Shown here: positions 48,333 to 57,441 of the stretch, in pieces
How the letters are laid out: each line of letters begins with the position of its first letter
How positions within the stretch are numbered: the stretch's first letter is position 1
DNA from: Cyclobacterium sp. SYSU L10401
GTDB taxonomy: Bacteria > Bacteroidota > Bacteroidia > Cytophagales > Cyclobacteriaceae
DNA length: 64,000 nucleotides
Assembly: GCF_010993705.1 (NCBI RefSeq)
Contig: NZ_WOFO01000001.1
Location: 260,001 to 324,000, forward strand
Reading direction: 5' to 3'
The notes under the pieces: generated by a model
What the model saw: only the letters and a program-made list of their open reading frames with translations
Databases searched by the model: none
What the model was told of the DNA's origin: nothing
Program-made: the position numbers and the translations under genes

Positions 48333-49985
48333 ATGAAAAGAAAAATAAATATCATCGCATTGATCATGGCCCTATGCACTTTTTCCTGCCAGGAAGACCT
48401 GATGGAAATGAATATCAACCCCAATGGTGCCAACCCGGAAACAGCTAATCCCAACCTGGTGCTCTCCACGGTGCTGACAGAGGCAGGAAAAACCGTTGTC
48501 AACCTGGGTTATGGAGATATTGCCGGGGTCATGCAGCATACCCAGAAAGATGGTTGGGCTGGTGGACACAACCTCTATGAATGGAACCGAAATAACAGTT
48601 GGGCCGGGTATTATGGCATCCTCAGAAACAATCAGTTTGTGTATGAGAGAGCTGTTGAATTGGATCAGGAATTGCAGCAGGGAGTCACATTGGTCATGAA
48701 GTCCATGATGTTTGGCCTGATCACTGACCTATGGGGAGACGCCCCCTATTCCCAGTCCCTGAGAGGTGCAGCAGGTACTCCTGAAGCCACTTTTCCTGCC
48801 TTTGATACCCAGGAAAACATATACCGGGGGCTCATTCAGGATTTGGAAACTGCCAATCAATTGCTCTCCAAACCACTGGCGGACTACAACAGCACCATTG
48901 AAGGAGCCGATGTGTACTTCAATGGTGATCCATCCAAATGGAGAAAAATGGCCAATTCCCTGAAGTTGAGGTATTACCTGCGGGTTTCGGAAAAGCTTCC
49001 TGATTTTGCCAGAGAAGGAATAGAAACCATCGCAGGTAATCCGGAACAATACCCCATTATCACTGATCCGGGAGATGATGCTACCATGCCTTTTGCCGAT
49101 AACTCAAGCAGTACCAGCTGGCCGGACAACACCAGGTTTGATGCCAATGAAAGCAATTACCGCAGAATAAAGATGTGTCAAACCCTGGTGGAAGCCATGC
49201 GATCAAAGAGCGACCCCAGGTTAGGGGTATGGGCCAATAGGGTGCAAATCCCGCTGGTAGTGGATGAAAACCTGCCTCCCGGTACCGACAGGATTGAAAA
49301 CAACCAAAGATTGCTTTCTCCGGATGTTTTGGAGGAGAGGAATGTGGCACTGGAAGATATCAATCAAAACCCCGATTATGTGGGTATTCCTCCGGGTATA
49401 CCCGGGCCACAGGTTTATAACCTGAGCCCTGATGCCAACCAAGCGGCCTTCAACCCTCACGTTTCCTGGCTGAATGATATTTACCGTGAACCCAACGGTC
49501 CTTTGTTAAGGGCTAGGTTGATATCCGCATCGGAAGTAAACTTTATACTGGCGGAAGCGGCCTTGAAAGGCTGGTCCGTAGGCAATACTGCTGAAAATTA
49601 CTATCAGGCCGCGATAATGGCTTCTTTTTCCACCTGGGGCCTTGCGGATCAGGCAGCGGTATATTTGCAAGAGGAAGAGGTACAATTTGACGGATCACTG
49701 GAACAACTGATCGAACAAAAATGGATCGCCTCCTGGACTGCAGCGGCCGAATCCTGGTTTGATTATAGGAGGACAGGATACCCACAACTCCAGGCCGGCC
49801 CATTTGCCATTCGCTCAGTTCTTCCGGTTCGCTTTTACTATATGATTGATGAAAGAAACCTGAACCCCGGGCAAACGGAAGGCGCCATGTCCAGGTTAGA
49901 GTCAACCATTTTTTCAGAGGTGGATGGGGAAAACAGTGCCTGGTCCAGACCCTGGTTGATTCAGGGGACCGGCAAGCCCTGGTAA
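48333..49985 (+). CDS. SusD/RagB-like nutrient-binding lipoprotein (SusD-like_2)
   Basis: A 550-residue outer-membrane surface lipoprotein, lid of the preceding SusC-type barrel. The signal peptide ends CTFSCQED with the lipidated Cys near residue 19. SusD-type helical repeats follow; the NPDNP-like motif of the SusD-like_2 group appears as MEMNINPNGANPE, and the C-terminal W-x-S-x-x-AAESWFDYRRTGYP is typical. Binding residues cannot be assigned. Ends with a strong terminator at 50002-50037. Confidence 0.95.
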   Translation: MKRKINIIALIMALCTFSCQEDLMEMNINPNGANPETANPNLVLSTVLTEAGKTVVNLGYGDIAGVMQHTQKDGWAGGHNLYEWNRNNSWAGYYGILRNNQFVYERAVELDQELQQGVTLVMKSMMFGLITDLWGDAPYSQSLRGAAGTPEATFPAFDTQENIYRGLIQDLETANQLLSKPLADYNSTIEGADVYFNGDPSKWRKMANSLKLRYYLRVSEKLPDFAREGIETIAGNPEQYPIITDPGDDATMPFADNSSSTSWPDNTRFDANESNYRRIKMCQTLVEAMRSKSDPRLGVWANRVQIPLVVDENLPPGTDRIENNQRLLSPDVLEERNVALEDINQNPDYVGIPPGIPGPQVYNLSPDANQAAFNPHVSWLNDIYREPNGPLLRARLISASEVNFILAEAALKGWSVGNTAENYYQAAIMASFSTWGLADQAAVYLQEEEVQFDGSLEQLIEQKWIASWTAAAESWFDYRRTGYPQLQAGPFAIRSVLPVRFYYMIDERNLNPGQTEGAMSRLESTIFSEVDGENSAWSRPWLIQGTGKPW

Positions 49986-50001
49986 CAGAAGCTATATTTG
50001 G

Positions 50002-50037
50002 AATTCCAGGTGCCCAATCAGGCACCTGGAATTTTTT
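50002..50037 (+). terminator. Terminator of the SusC/SusD operon
   Basis: AATTCCAGGTGCC and GGCACCTGGAATT make a 13 bp perfect stem with a 6-base loop followed by a T run, 17 bp after the SusD stop. Confidence 0.95.
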
Positions 50038-50107
50038 GTTTTAGGAGGCATTGATTTTGAATTAAAAACAATTTGCTAAATTGTAGCGGTTTTTATTTCG
50101 TCTGTAT

Positions 50108-51172
50108 ATGTATTTACGTAAGTCATTGATTATTATAATCGCAGGATTTTTCAGTATGCTTTTTTCCTGTACTAAAAATGTATCACTCACCCGATTGGTG
50201 CCTGCAGAGATCAGTGTGCCCAATCATGTGCAACGGCTCCTTATTGTGGACAGAACACAACCGGAAAGCCAGGGAGTAGCCATTATCGAGGGGATTTTGA
50301 CTGGAGAAGCTCCCTTTGAAGTAAAGAATGCCATTGATGCTACCTTGGCCACCATACAGCAGGAGCTCAATACTTCCCCCCGGTATGAGGTGATCCGGGC
50401 AAGGGAGCGTTTCAAGGGCGGCCTTTTTGCACAGACCTTCCCGCAGCCACTGAGTTGGGGACAAATTGAATCACTTTGCCAGGCCTATGATGCTGATGGG
50501 GTATTGACTTTGGAAAAATTCAGTTCTGATTTTGTGGTCACCGATAAAAAGGTGACTATCAAAAAGCAGGTTGGAACCGGCGATGAAAGTAAAACGATAG
50601 AGGTTCCGGGCATACAGGCTGAGGGAGTAGCTTCTGTGCAGGTTGGGTTCAGGCTGTATGACCCCCAGACCAGAAATATCGTGGATCAGGGAGACTTTGG
50701 AAAGACCAACCTCTGGTCGGCCGAGGCAGAAACCAAAACCCAGGCCCTGGCCATGTTGATCGATAAAGTACAGGCTACCCGTTATGTGGGGCAAATGGCA
50801 GGAGCGGCCTATGCCAGAAGAGTGGCCCCGGTGTATTTGAACATCAACCGTTCCTTTTATGCCAAATCCAAGAAGAACCCAGCACTGGGCGTAGGCGCAA
50901 GATATGCTGAAGTCAATGAATGGGAAAATGCCATCCAAGCCTGGGAAGAAGGATTGTCCCTGCCATCCGATGCCAAAACTTCCGGGAAGCTGTGTTACAA
51001 TCTGGCTTTAGGTCATGAGGTTTTGGGAGACCTGCTCAACGCCAAAGATTGGGCAGGAAAAGCCTATACCCTTTATGGATTTAAGGGAGGCAGAACCTAC
51101 GCCAGGGAACTGGACCAAAGGATGCTGGAAGAGGAGATGGTCAGGGAGCAACTTGCCCCTGCCCAGTATTGA
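50108..51172 (+). CDS. Lipoprotein, DUF6340-like, with C-terminal TPR
   Basis: A 354-residue exported protein. The signal peptide ends FSMLFSC with the Cys as a probable lipidation site. The central part (about residues 35-220) shows VQRLLIVDRT, then ISQAYDADGVLTLEKFSSD-like strands, and VQVGFRLYDPQTRNIVDQG, a plan reminiscent of the CsgG/curli-type or DUF6340 lipoproteins. The C-terminal third has TPR-like helices (EVNEWENAIQAWEEGLSLP). The family label is tentative. It follows the SusD gene by 122 bp but behind a strong terminator, so it is a separate unit. Confidence 0.6.
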   Translation: MYLRKSLIIIIAGFFSMLFSCTKNVSLTRLVPAEISVPNHVQRLLIVDRTQPESQGVAIIEGILTGEAPFEVKNAIDATLATIQQELNTSPRYEVIRARERFKGGLFAQTFPQPLSWGQIESLCQAYDADGVLTLEKFSSDFVVTDKKVTIKKQVGTGDESKTIEVPGIQAEGVASVQVGFRLYDPQTRNIVDQGDFGKTNLWSAEAETKTQALAMLIDKVQATRYVGQMAGAAYARRVAPVYLNINRSFYAKSKKNPALGVGARYAEVNEWENAIQAWEEGLSLPSDAKTSGKLCYNLALGHEVLGDLLNAKDWAGKAYTLYGFKGGRTYARELDQRMLEEEMVREQLAPAQY

Positions 51173-51214
51173 TTCCTTAATCATATGCACCAGGCAGGAC
51201 CTGATTTTATCCTT

Positions 51215-51655
51215 TCAATATTGTTTTTGGGGAAATATCAGTTGGTCTATGGCCCACTGCCCACTTCCCTTGATGATCAGAAAAATGGAGCCTAGCATCA
51301 TGGCCCAGTCCGTGCGGCTGGCATGCATCATGGACCAAAATCCCTCATTGGATAAAATCTGAGTCTTGGTGGAGGCCAGGGCCACGATCATGATGATCAG
51401 TGTGGGAATGGCTGCCAGTCGGGTCAGCAAGCCCAGTAGAATCAAAAGCCCGCAAAAAACTTCAAACCCGCCCACAAAATAACCCAGAAATTCCGGTTCG
51501 GGTAGGCCGATCTTTTCAAACCTCCCCGCCCCCCGAAGTGAAGGGAAAAGGAATTTTTGGATGCCTTCGGAAAGAAAGACTACTCCTAACATCAATCGGA
51601 TAAGAAAAGTAGATTTTTCATGTCCGGGAGTCAATAATTTTTGTTTCCAATTCAT
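51215..51655 (-). CDS. DoxX family membrane protein
   Basis: A 146-residue protein with four hydrophobic helices of the DoxX/DoxD-like family: LIRLMLGVVFLSEGIQKFLFP, then GLPEPEFLGYFVGGFEVFCGLLILLGLLTRLA. Members are linked to redox or thiosulfate metabolism, but most have no proven role. It is the last gene of the copper operon, 12 bp downstream of the copper ATPase. A functional link to copper stress is inferred only from position. Confidence 0.88.
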   Translation of the reverse strand: MNWKQKLLTPGHEKSTFLIRLMLGVVFLSEGIQKFLFPSLRGAGRFEKIGLPEPEFLGYFVGGFEVFCGLLILLGLLTRLAAIPTLIIMIVALASTKTQILSNEGFWSMMHASRTDWAMMLGSIFLIIKGSGQWAIDQLIFPQKQY

Positions 51656-51667
51656 TATAAAGGGTTT

Positions 51668-53710
51668 CTATGTCATGCTTCTTTTTAGAAGTTGCGCATT
51701 GGCAGCTACGATGATGGTGCTGAAACTCATAAAAACAGCTCCTATGGCAGGGCTGATGACCAATCCTGGAATAAAACCGGTGGCTAATGGAAGGGCGACG
51801 GCGTTGTAACCGGTCGCCCAAATCAGGTTTTGGATCATTTTTTGGTAGGTGGCCCTGCCAAACAGGATGAGTTTGGCGATGTCTTTCGGGCTGCTATTGA
51901 CAAGGATGATGTCTGCCGTTTCTGCAGCCACATCTGTTCCTGATCCTACGGCTATTCCCACATCTGCCTGTGCCAGGGCCGGAGCATCATTGACTCCATC
52001 GCCGGTCATGGCCACAAAGTAGCCTTCTTTTTGTAATTTTTTTACAATATCCACTTTCTCATCCGGGAGCACCCCGCTGTAGTATCCATCCAGTTTCAAC
52101 TCATCGCTTACAGCTTTGGCAGTCTTTTCATTGTCCCCGGTAGCCATAAACATTTTCATTCCCTTTTCCCTCAGCAAATTGATCGCAGGAAGGCTATCCT
52201 CTCTGATTTTGTCAGACAAGGCAACAAAACCAACCAGGTCCTTGTCCCTAATGACAAATACGATCGTTTCGGCTTCATTACCCTGACTCTTTTCCGGTAT
52301 AGAGATGTTGTTTTCCTCCAGGTAGCCCGGGCTCACCACTTTCCATTTTTTCCCATCCATTTCCCCCTGTATGCCTTTTCCGGTAAGGGCTTCAAACTTT
52401 TTCACCGGCTGGAATTCAAGTTCCTTTTCTTTGGCTTTTTTCACAATACCCATAGCTATGGGGTGTTCAGATTCCTGTTCCAGAGATGCGGTATGTGCGA
52501 GAAGCTGGTCTTCGGTCAAATCATCGGTTAGACTTTCAAAACGGGAGACCCCAAAATTACCTTCTGTCAAAGTACCGGTTTTATCAAACACCAATGCAGT
52601 GATTTTCCTGGAGTTTTCAAAAGCTGTCCTGTTTCGAATCAGTAATCCTTTTCCTGCGGAGACAGAGGTAGAAATGGCCACTACCAAAGGAATGGCCAGC
52701 CCCAGAGCATGGGGACAGGAAATGACCATTACCGTTACCATGCGCTCCAGGGCAAAGTCCCAGGGTTTGCCTAAACTGATCCATACCAATAAGGTAAGGG
52801 TTCCGGCACCCAAGGCGATAAAGGTCAGCCACCGGGCTGCCAAATTGGCCAGATTTTGCGTTTTGGATTTTGCTTTCTGGGCCTCTTCCACCAGGCCTAT
52901 CACCTTGTTAAGGTAGCTTTCTTCACCGGTTTTTTCCACCTTCACTTTGAGGGAATGGTTGCCATTTACTGCTCCACCAATGACCTCGTCTCCTTTACTT
53001 TTGCTGACAGGCTTGCTCTCTCCGGAGATCATGCTTTCATCCAGGTGACTTTCTCCTTCCACAATGGTACCATCCGCCGGAATTTTTTCACTGGCTTTTA
53101 CCAGTATAAGATCCCCTTTTTTTAGATCTGAGACTTTAACTTCCTTTATTTGCTCTCCATCCAGCAGGTGGGCTTCGGCTGGCATCATTTTTACCAGGAG
53201 TTCCAGCGAGCGGGAAGCACCCATGACCGATTTCATTTCAATCCAATGCCCCAGTAACATGACCAGGATCAGGGTGGCCAGCTCCCAGAAAAAGTCCATG
53301 CCTTCCAGACCAAAGACCACGGCAGAACTGTAGGCATACGCTACGGTAATGGCCACGGCAATCAGGGTCATCATTCCCGGATTTCTATCTTTGATTTCTT
53401 CTGCCAGACCTTTGAGAAAAGGCCATCCCCCATAAAAAAACAGGAGGGTAGAGAGCCCGAATAAAATGTATTTGTCTCCCTGAAAGGCCAGTTCAAAACC
53501 AAACCATTGCTGGATCATTTCAGATAGGGCAAGGATAGGCACCGTCAGGACCAGCGAGACCCAGAAACGTTTTTTAAAATCCCGGATCATCATCGCATGG
53601 TGATCATGGTGGGAATGCTTGTCATGATCCGAACCATGATGCTCATGATGGGAATGTTTATCATCACCGGCTTCATCGTGATGATGCGGTTGTTTTTTGT
53701 CTGCTTTCAT
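51668..53710 (-). CDS. copB: Copper-exporting P1B-type ATPase (CopB-like)
   Basis: A 680-residue heavy-metal ATPase. The N-terminus is a His-rich tail (18 or so His in the first 40 residues) instead of CxxC metal-binding domains. The membrane metal site is CPH (residues 332-334), the hallmark of the CopB subgroup, rather than the CPC of CopA. D376 in DKTGT is phosphorylated; the actuator loop is SGES (229-232) and TGDGVNDAPALAQAD is the hinge motif. CopB-type pumps export copper or silver from the cytoplasm. It is in one operon with the CusB-type adaptor (49 bp) and DoxX (12 bp). Confidence 0.95.
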   Translation of the reverse strand: MKADKKQPHHHDEAGDDKHSHHEHHGSDHDKHSHHDHHAMMIRDFKKRFWVSLVLTVPILALSEMIQQWFGFELAFQGDKYILFGLSTLLFFYGGWPFLKGLAEEIKDRNPGMMTLIAVAITVAYAYSSAVVFGLEGMDFFWELATLILVMLLGHWIEMKSVMGASRSLELLVKMMPAEAHLLDGEQIKEVKVSDLKKGDLILVKASEKIPADGTIVEGESHLDESMISGESKPVSKSKGDEVIGGAVNGNHSLKVKVEKTGEESYLNKVIGLVEEAQKAKSKTQNLANLAARWLTFIALGAGTLTLLVWISLGKPWDFALERMVTVMVISCPHALGLAIPLVVAISTSVSAGKGLLIRNRTAFENSRKITALVFDKTGTLTEGNFGVSRFESLTDDLTEDQLLAHTASLEQESEHPIAMGIVKKAKEKELEFQPVKKFEALTGKGIQGEMDGKKWKVVSPGYLEENNISIPEKSQGNEAETIVFVIRDKDLVGFVALSDKIREDSLPAINLLREKGMKMFMATGDNEKTAKAVSDELKLDGYYSGVLPDEKVDIVKKLQKEGYFVAMTGDGVNDAPALAQADVGIAVGSGTDVAAETADIILVNSSPKDIAKLILFGRATYQKMIQNLIWATGYNAVALPLATGFIPGLVISPAIGAVFMSFSTIIVAANAQLLKRSMT

Positions 53711-53759
53711 GATTTTTCAGGTTTTTTTGCTGGTTATTACTTGACTGTTGACAGGGTTT

Positions 53760-55550
53760 TTAGTGATTATGGCCAGCCATATCCTTTGATCCGGAAGGGC
53801 TGTTTGCTTTCATTACCTGCGCTCCTTTTCTATAGGTTTCCCTTACTTCGCCGCAGCGGAGCATGCTTTCTCCAAAATAAGGGTTGAATATTTCCTCCTT
53901 TTCACTCAACCAATAAGCCCCTTCATCGCCAAAAGCCATGGGGCAATATTGCCGGTAGACGGTGTCTTTTTCCAATCCGAAAGATTCGGTAACTTCCAGT
54001 ATGCTTTCAGAAAGCGACATGAATTGCCGGCGAACAGCTTGAAGGCTTTCTGCTTCCTGAATGCCCTGAAGGGCTTTTGCCGATTCATCTTTCAATGCCA
54101 TCCAATGGTCGTGTGCGTCTCCTTCTACCAGCGACATGTCTACCTTATCCAGTGCCGCCCGTACCTGCTTTCCGGCATCCCTGGCCCCCTGAGCATCGTC
54201 ATCTACCAAGGCATTTTTTAGTTCAAAATAGGCCTCAGCCACAATGGTCAATTGCTCACGGAAGGATTGGGATACCTCCAGGGTTTTGGGTTCAGGACGT
54301 GCCATCATGCTGTAATTGCCGGCGAGTTGCGCAGCTGCATCTATGGAAAAAACGCCGTTGGTTACGATTTCTTCGCCTGCCTCCAAACCTTCGATTACCG
54401 GGTATTCTTCCCCTATCCGGGAGCCAACAGTTATTTCACGCATCTCATAGGCAGGGTATTCGGCACCTGCAACTTTCACGTAAACTACCGACCGCTTACC
54501 CGACCAGAGCAATGCGGTTCGGGGAATACTGACGCTGGCCTGGTTTTCCTGCCCACTGGCTGCAATTTTTGCATTGACAAACATTTCAGGCTTGAGCAGC
54601 GCCTTTGGATTGCTGGCAACTGCACGGACTTTTATAGTCCTTGTATCCGGATCCAGGACAGGATCAATATAAGCTATACTGGCCTCAAATACCTGGCCGG
54701 GAATTCCTGCGGCAGTGAATGACAGGGCATCCCCTTCGCGAATAGCGGATAAATCCGATTCATAAGCATCCAGCATGATCCAGACCCGGCCGAGGTCTAC
54801 AATTTCAAATAAAACCGATCCGGTAGCTATATAATCTCCTTCAGCCACCTTCCTCTGGGTCACGATACCGGATTGTTGGGCCAGTACATCAAAATGCTCC
54901 ACTAATTCTTCCTGGTTTTCTATGTTCCTTATCTGATCAGCTGTTAATTTCCACAAGCGCAATTTTTCTTTGGCGGCGGCATATATTTCCGGAAAATCAG
55001 CTTTACTTTCAGCAGCTTCCCTCAATTCTTTCTGTGCATTTACCAGTTCAGGAGAGTAAATGGTGGCCAGTTTTTCTCCCTTTTGGATCGCCTGTCCGGT
55101 AAAATTGATGAATAACTTTTCTATCCTTCCGGGATATTTGGCAGTGATAGAGGAAATGTTTCTTTCATCTGGCTTTACCTTACCACTAAGAAGCAGTTCT
55201 CCTTTGGATAATGATTCTTTTACCCTGGAAGTGGCGATATTCGCCATGGCCACAGCACTATTGCTCATTTCGAAAACCATTGGGTCATCGGATGAGCTGG
55301 CGGATTTGGATGCTGCAGGGATCAGGTCCATGCCACAAATGGGACATTGCCCCGGCTCGGATTGCCTTACCTGGGGATGCATGGAACAAGTCCATGTTTC
55401 GCTATGCTGATGGTCTGATGATTCGGTGCTTTGATTATCTGATGATCCAATGGTCTCATGGTTTGATGGTTTGATGATCCAACCTAAGAATGCACCGATT
55501 AGTAAAGTACCTATCAGAATTGACAAATTTGACCGATTGATCCCATTCAT
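53760..55550 (-). CDS. cusB: CusB-type RND periplasmic adaptor with metal-binding and DUF3347 domains
   Basis: A 596-residue membrane-fusion protein. A single N-terminal anchor (LSILIGTLLIGAFLGWII) is followed by a Ser/Asp/His-rich linker (residues 29-50) coded by low-complexity TGATGG-type DNA, then a metal-binding domain CSMHPQVRQSEPGQCPICGMD (about 55-75, with the Cys and Met ligands). The body is the usual barrel, lipoyl and alpha-hairpin set (RIEKLFINFTGQAIQKGEKL onward). The C-terminal third (from about residue 440) is a DUF3347 domain. The adaptor joins the RND pump to the TolC-type channel and passes metal from the periplasm. Its ATG overlaps the stop codon of the upstream four-helix-bundle gene (ATGA). 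Confidence 0.93.
   Translation of the reverse strand: MNGINRSNLSILIGTLLIGAFLGWIIKPSNHETIGSSDNQSTESSDHQHSETWTCSMHPQVRQSEPGQCPICGMDLIPAASKSASSSDDPMVFEMSNSAVAMANIATSRVKESLSKGELLLSGKVKPDERNISSITAKYPGRIEKLFINFTGQAIQKGEKLATIYSPELVNAQKELREAAESKADFPEIYAAAKEKLRLWKLTADQIRNIENQEELVEHFDVLAQQSGIVTQRKVAEGDYIATGSVLFEIVDLGRVWIMLDAYESDLSAIREGDALSFTAAGIPGQVFEASIAYIDPVLDPDTRTIKVRAVASNPKALLKPEMFVNAKIAASGQENQASVSIPRTALLWSGKRSVVYVKVAGAEYPAYEMREITVGSRIGEEYPVIEGLEAGEEIVTNGVFSIDAAAQLAGNYSMMARPEPKTLEVSQSFREQLTIVAEAYFELKNALVDDDAQGARDAGKQVRAALDKVDMSLVEGDAHDHWMALKDESAKALQGIQEAESLQAVRRQFMSLSESILEVTESFGLEKDTVYRQYCPMAFGDEGAYWLSEKEEIFNPYFGESMLRCGEVRETYRKGAQVMKANSPSGSKDMAGHNH
55408..55422 (+). repeat. Inverted 15-mer left of the four-helix-bundle gene
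   Basis: TGATGGTCTGATGAT, inside the linker-coding part of the cusB-type gene. Its exact reverse complement is at 55967-55981. The surrounding 55405-55480 is low-complexity TGATGG/TTTGATG text. Confidence 0.6.
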
Positions 55551-55900
55551 GATTTCAGGTTTTTAATGGTAGAAGAAATAATCTTTGAAAGAATTTTTTT
55601 AAGAAATAGTATTTCTGGTAAAAGTGATTCAGGGTCTGGATAACTTTTACTTCTCAGACATAACAACAACCAATATTCAATCTCATCTGCCTCCTTCATG
55701 GCTATGATGCATTTAGCGGCAAAATCTTTGCGACTGTGTGCATTTTGTGCTTCCCTGATGTTGGAACCTATGGAAGTACTGCTTTTTAATAATTGCCGGG
55801 CAATTACATACTTTCTTTTTTCTTCAAGAATCTCTTTATACTCTATGATTTTCAATGCAAAATCAAAACTTAGTTCTAAAATTTCATTTCTTTTTTCCAT
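55547..55900 (-). CDS. Four helix bundle protein (23S rRNA-intervening-sequence type)
   Basis: A 117-residue all-helical protein of the S23/IVP family: it begins with the family pattern E-L-SFDFALKIIE and contains SSTSIGSNIREAQNAHSRKDFAAK and A-x-KEADEIEYWLLL. Such proteins form pentameric helical bundles; the name stems from open frames inside 23S rRNA insertions, but most bacterial copies are elsewhere and their function is unknown. Here it sits inside the copper efflux operon between the TolC-type gene and the adaptor, with a 4 bp overlap to the latter, and it is flanked by inverted 15-mers. This looks like an insertion that kept the downstream frame readable. Confidence 0.93.
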   Translation of the reverse strand: MEKRNEILELSFDFALKIIEYKEILEEKRKYVIARQLLKSSTSIGSNIREAQNAHSRKDFAAKCIIAMKEADEIEYWLLLCLRSKSYPDPESLLPEILFLKKILSKIISSTIKNLKS

Positions 55901-55966
55901 AACTATTTTATCTTATTAATTGATAAATCATTCAATTATCATATAATCTTATCATTGCACCATTAA

Positions 55967-55981
55967 ATCATCAGACCATCA
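55967..55981 (-). repeat. Inverted 15-mer right of the four-helix-bundle gene
   Basis: ATCATCAGACCATCA, the exact reverse complement of 55408-55422. It lies in the 78 bp gap between the four-helix-bundle gene and the TolC-type gene, a gap rich in ATCATT and ATCAT words. Confidence 0.6.
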
Positions 55982-57397
55982 AATTCCTGCCAGGTTTTCG
56001 AGTTGGGCCAGGCTGTTGTGCTTGTCCACAATCGCCATGATGCGCTTTAGCTGATAGTCCAGCAACTGCTGCTGCACCTGCAACAGGTCTTCAAAAGCTT
56101 TCCCATCATTGGCGTAGGCCGTCATGAGCAGGTCCAGGGTTTGTTCTGCCAGGTCGGTTTGTTTTTGATAGAGGTTTACCCTACGATCCGCATCATCCCA
56201 ATCCCTTAGGGCATTGCGCCACTGGGTGGAGAGTTGGTTGATCGTATTTTCTTTTTTCTTTAGGCTGGCTTCCTGATTCAGTTCAGCTGCTTTTTCCATG
56301 GACTTGAACTTTTTTCTGTATATGGGAAGCGTGATTTTAAGCATGGGCATGACCATGTTGTTGCCGCCCATGTTCATGCCGTTTTCCGTTCTCGGGCTAA
56401 AAGCCATGTAGTTGACACCTGCGCCCATCATAGGCCTTCCCTCCAGTTTTGCCATTGTTTTTTGTGAGGCATAGGCAGCACTTTCAGCATCCAGCATTTT
56501 CAATCGAGGGTTGTACCCCTTGATGCTGTCCAGCAATTCCAGGCGGCCCCGGTTTAAGGGTTCATTTGCTAACATATCAGGCAGTTCCAGGCCTTCTTCC
56601 GGATCCCTGTTCAAAAGCTCGTTAAACTCAGCCACCAATGCCTGTCGTGTATCGCTCAATAGGGAGATGGCATTTTCCAATTCGTTCCGCTCCATTCTGA
56701 TCCTTAATACATCTCCCATGGAAGTGGAACTGGATGGCATGGGAGTGGCTGAATTCATGGCTTTATCGGTAGGGGAGTTTGATCCGCCTGGCCCACTGCT
56801 ACTGCTTTGGTACCTGACCAGTGCCAGCCTTTCGTATTTTTCCAGGATGCTGAGGTGAGCTTTGGTGATCTTTATTTCTTCATTTAACCGGGAGAGTTGG
56901 TGCCAGGCTTCTTTTACCTGATACAGCAGCTCATTTTTCACCATTCTGAAAGCTTCATACCTGGCCTGTGCCATTTTACTGGCTTCATCCTTCCGGATGC
57001 CGAGGCTGCCAAACCAGGGAAACATTTGCATCAGCTGAAGGTCCGCATGCTGGTTGCCCATCAACCGTTCCATGGGCCGGATGAATAAACCAATGCTCAA
57101 CTCCGGCTCAGGTAAGGTACCTGCCTGAGGGACTTTTTCCAGGGCAGCCAGGTATTCATGAAAGTAGGCCTGAACTTCCGGGTTGTTTTCGGCTGCAGTC
57201 AGGAGATGGTCCTCCAGTGTCTGGGCCTGGAGCCTGCAGGTTAGAGATTGGAAGGTGGACAAGAAGATCAGGATGGACACCCACCTATGGGCTGGAAGGT
57301 CAAAAACGAGATTCCACCAGGCTACAACTTTCAGTCTGCATCGGATCCCCTGCCGGCTCCAACTTCCAACCTCCAAATCATTTAGTTTCTTAATCAT
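55979..57397 (-). CDS. TolC-family outer-membrane channel (CusC/CzcC-like)
   Basis: A 472-residue outer-membrane factor with the two repeated helical-hairpin halves typical of TolC (PEVQAYFHEYLAALEKVPQAG, then ESAAYASQKTMAKLEGRPMMG). The Met-rich stretch TENGMNMGGNNMVMPMLKI (about residues 355-375) is suited to copper. The N-terminus is odd: about 40 residues with several Trp and Arg precede a plausible signal peptide (VSILIFLSTFQSLTCRLQAQ), and the DNA there is TTGGAGG-like low-complexity text. The real start may be downstream (a GTG at about residue 40) or the gene may have been fused to a repeat. Together with the CusA and CusB types it forms a tripartite efflux pump. Confidence 0.88.
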   Translation of the reverse strand: MIKKLNDLEVGSWSRQGIRCRLKVVAWWNLVFDLPAHRWVSILIFLSTFQSLTCRLQAQTLEDHLLTAAENNPEVQAYFHEYLAALEKVPQAGTLPEPELSIGLFIRPMERLMGNQHADLQLMQMFPWFGSLGIRKDEASKMAQARYEAFRMVKNELLYQVKEAWHQLSRLNEEIKITKAHLSILEKYERLALVRYQSSSSGPGGSNSPTDKAMNSATPMPSSSTSMGDVLRIRMERNELENAISLLSDTRQALVAEFNELLNRDPEEGLELPDMLANEPLNRGRLELLDSIKGYNPRLKMLDAESAAYASQKTMAKLEGRPMMGAGVNYMAFSPRTENGMNMGGNNMVMPMLKITLPIYRKKFKSMEKAAELNQEASLKKKENTINQLSTQWRNALRDWDDADRRVNLYQKQTDLAEQTLDLLMTAYANDGKAFEDLLQVQQQLLDYQLKRIMAIVDKHNSLAQLENLAGI

Positions 57398-57441
57398 ATC
57401 TTTAAGCTTTAATTTTTCATTCCTTCCATTCTATGATCCAA

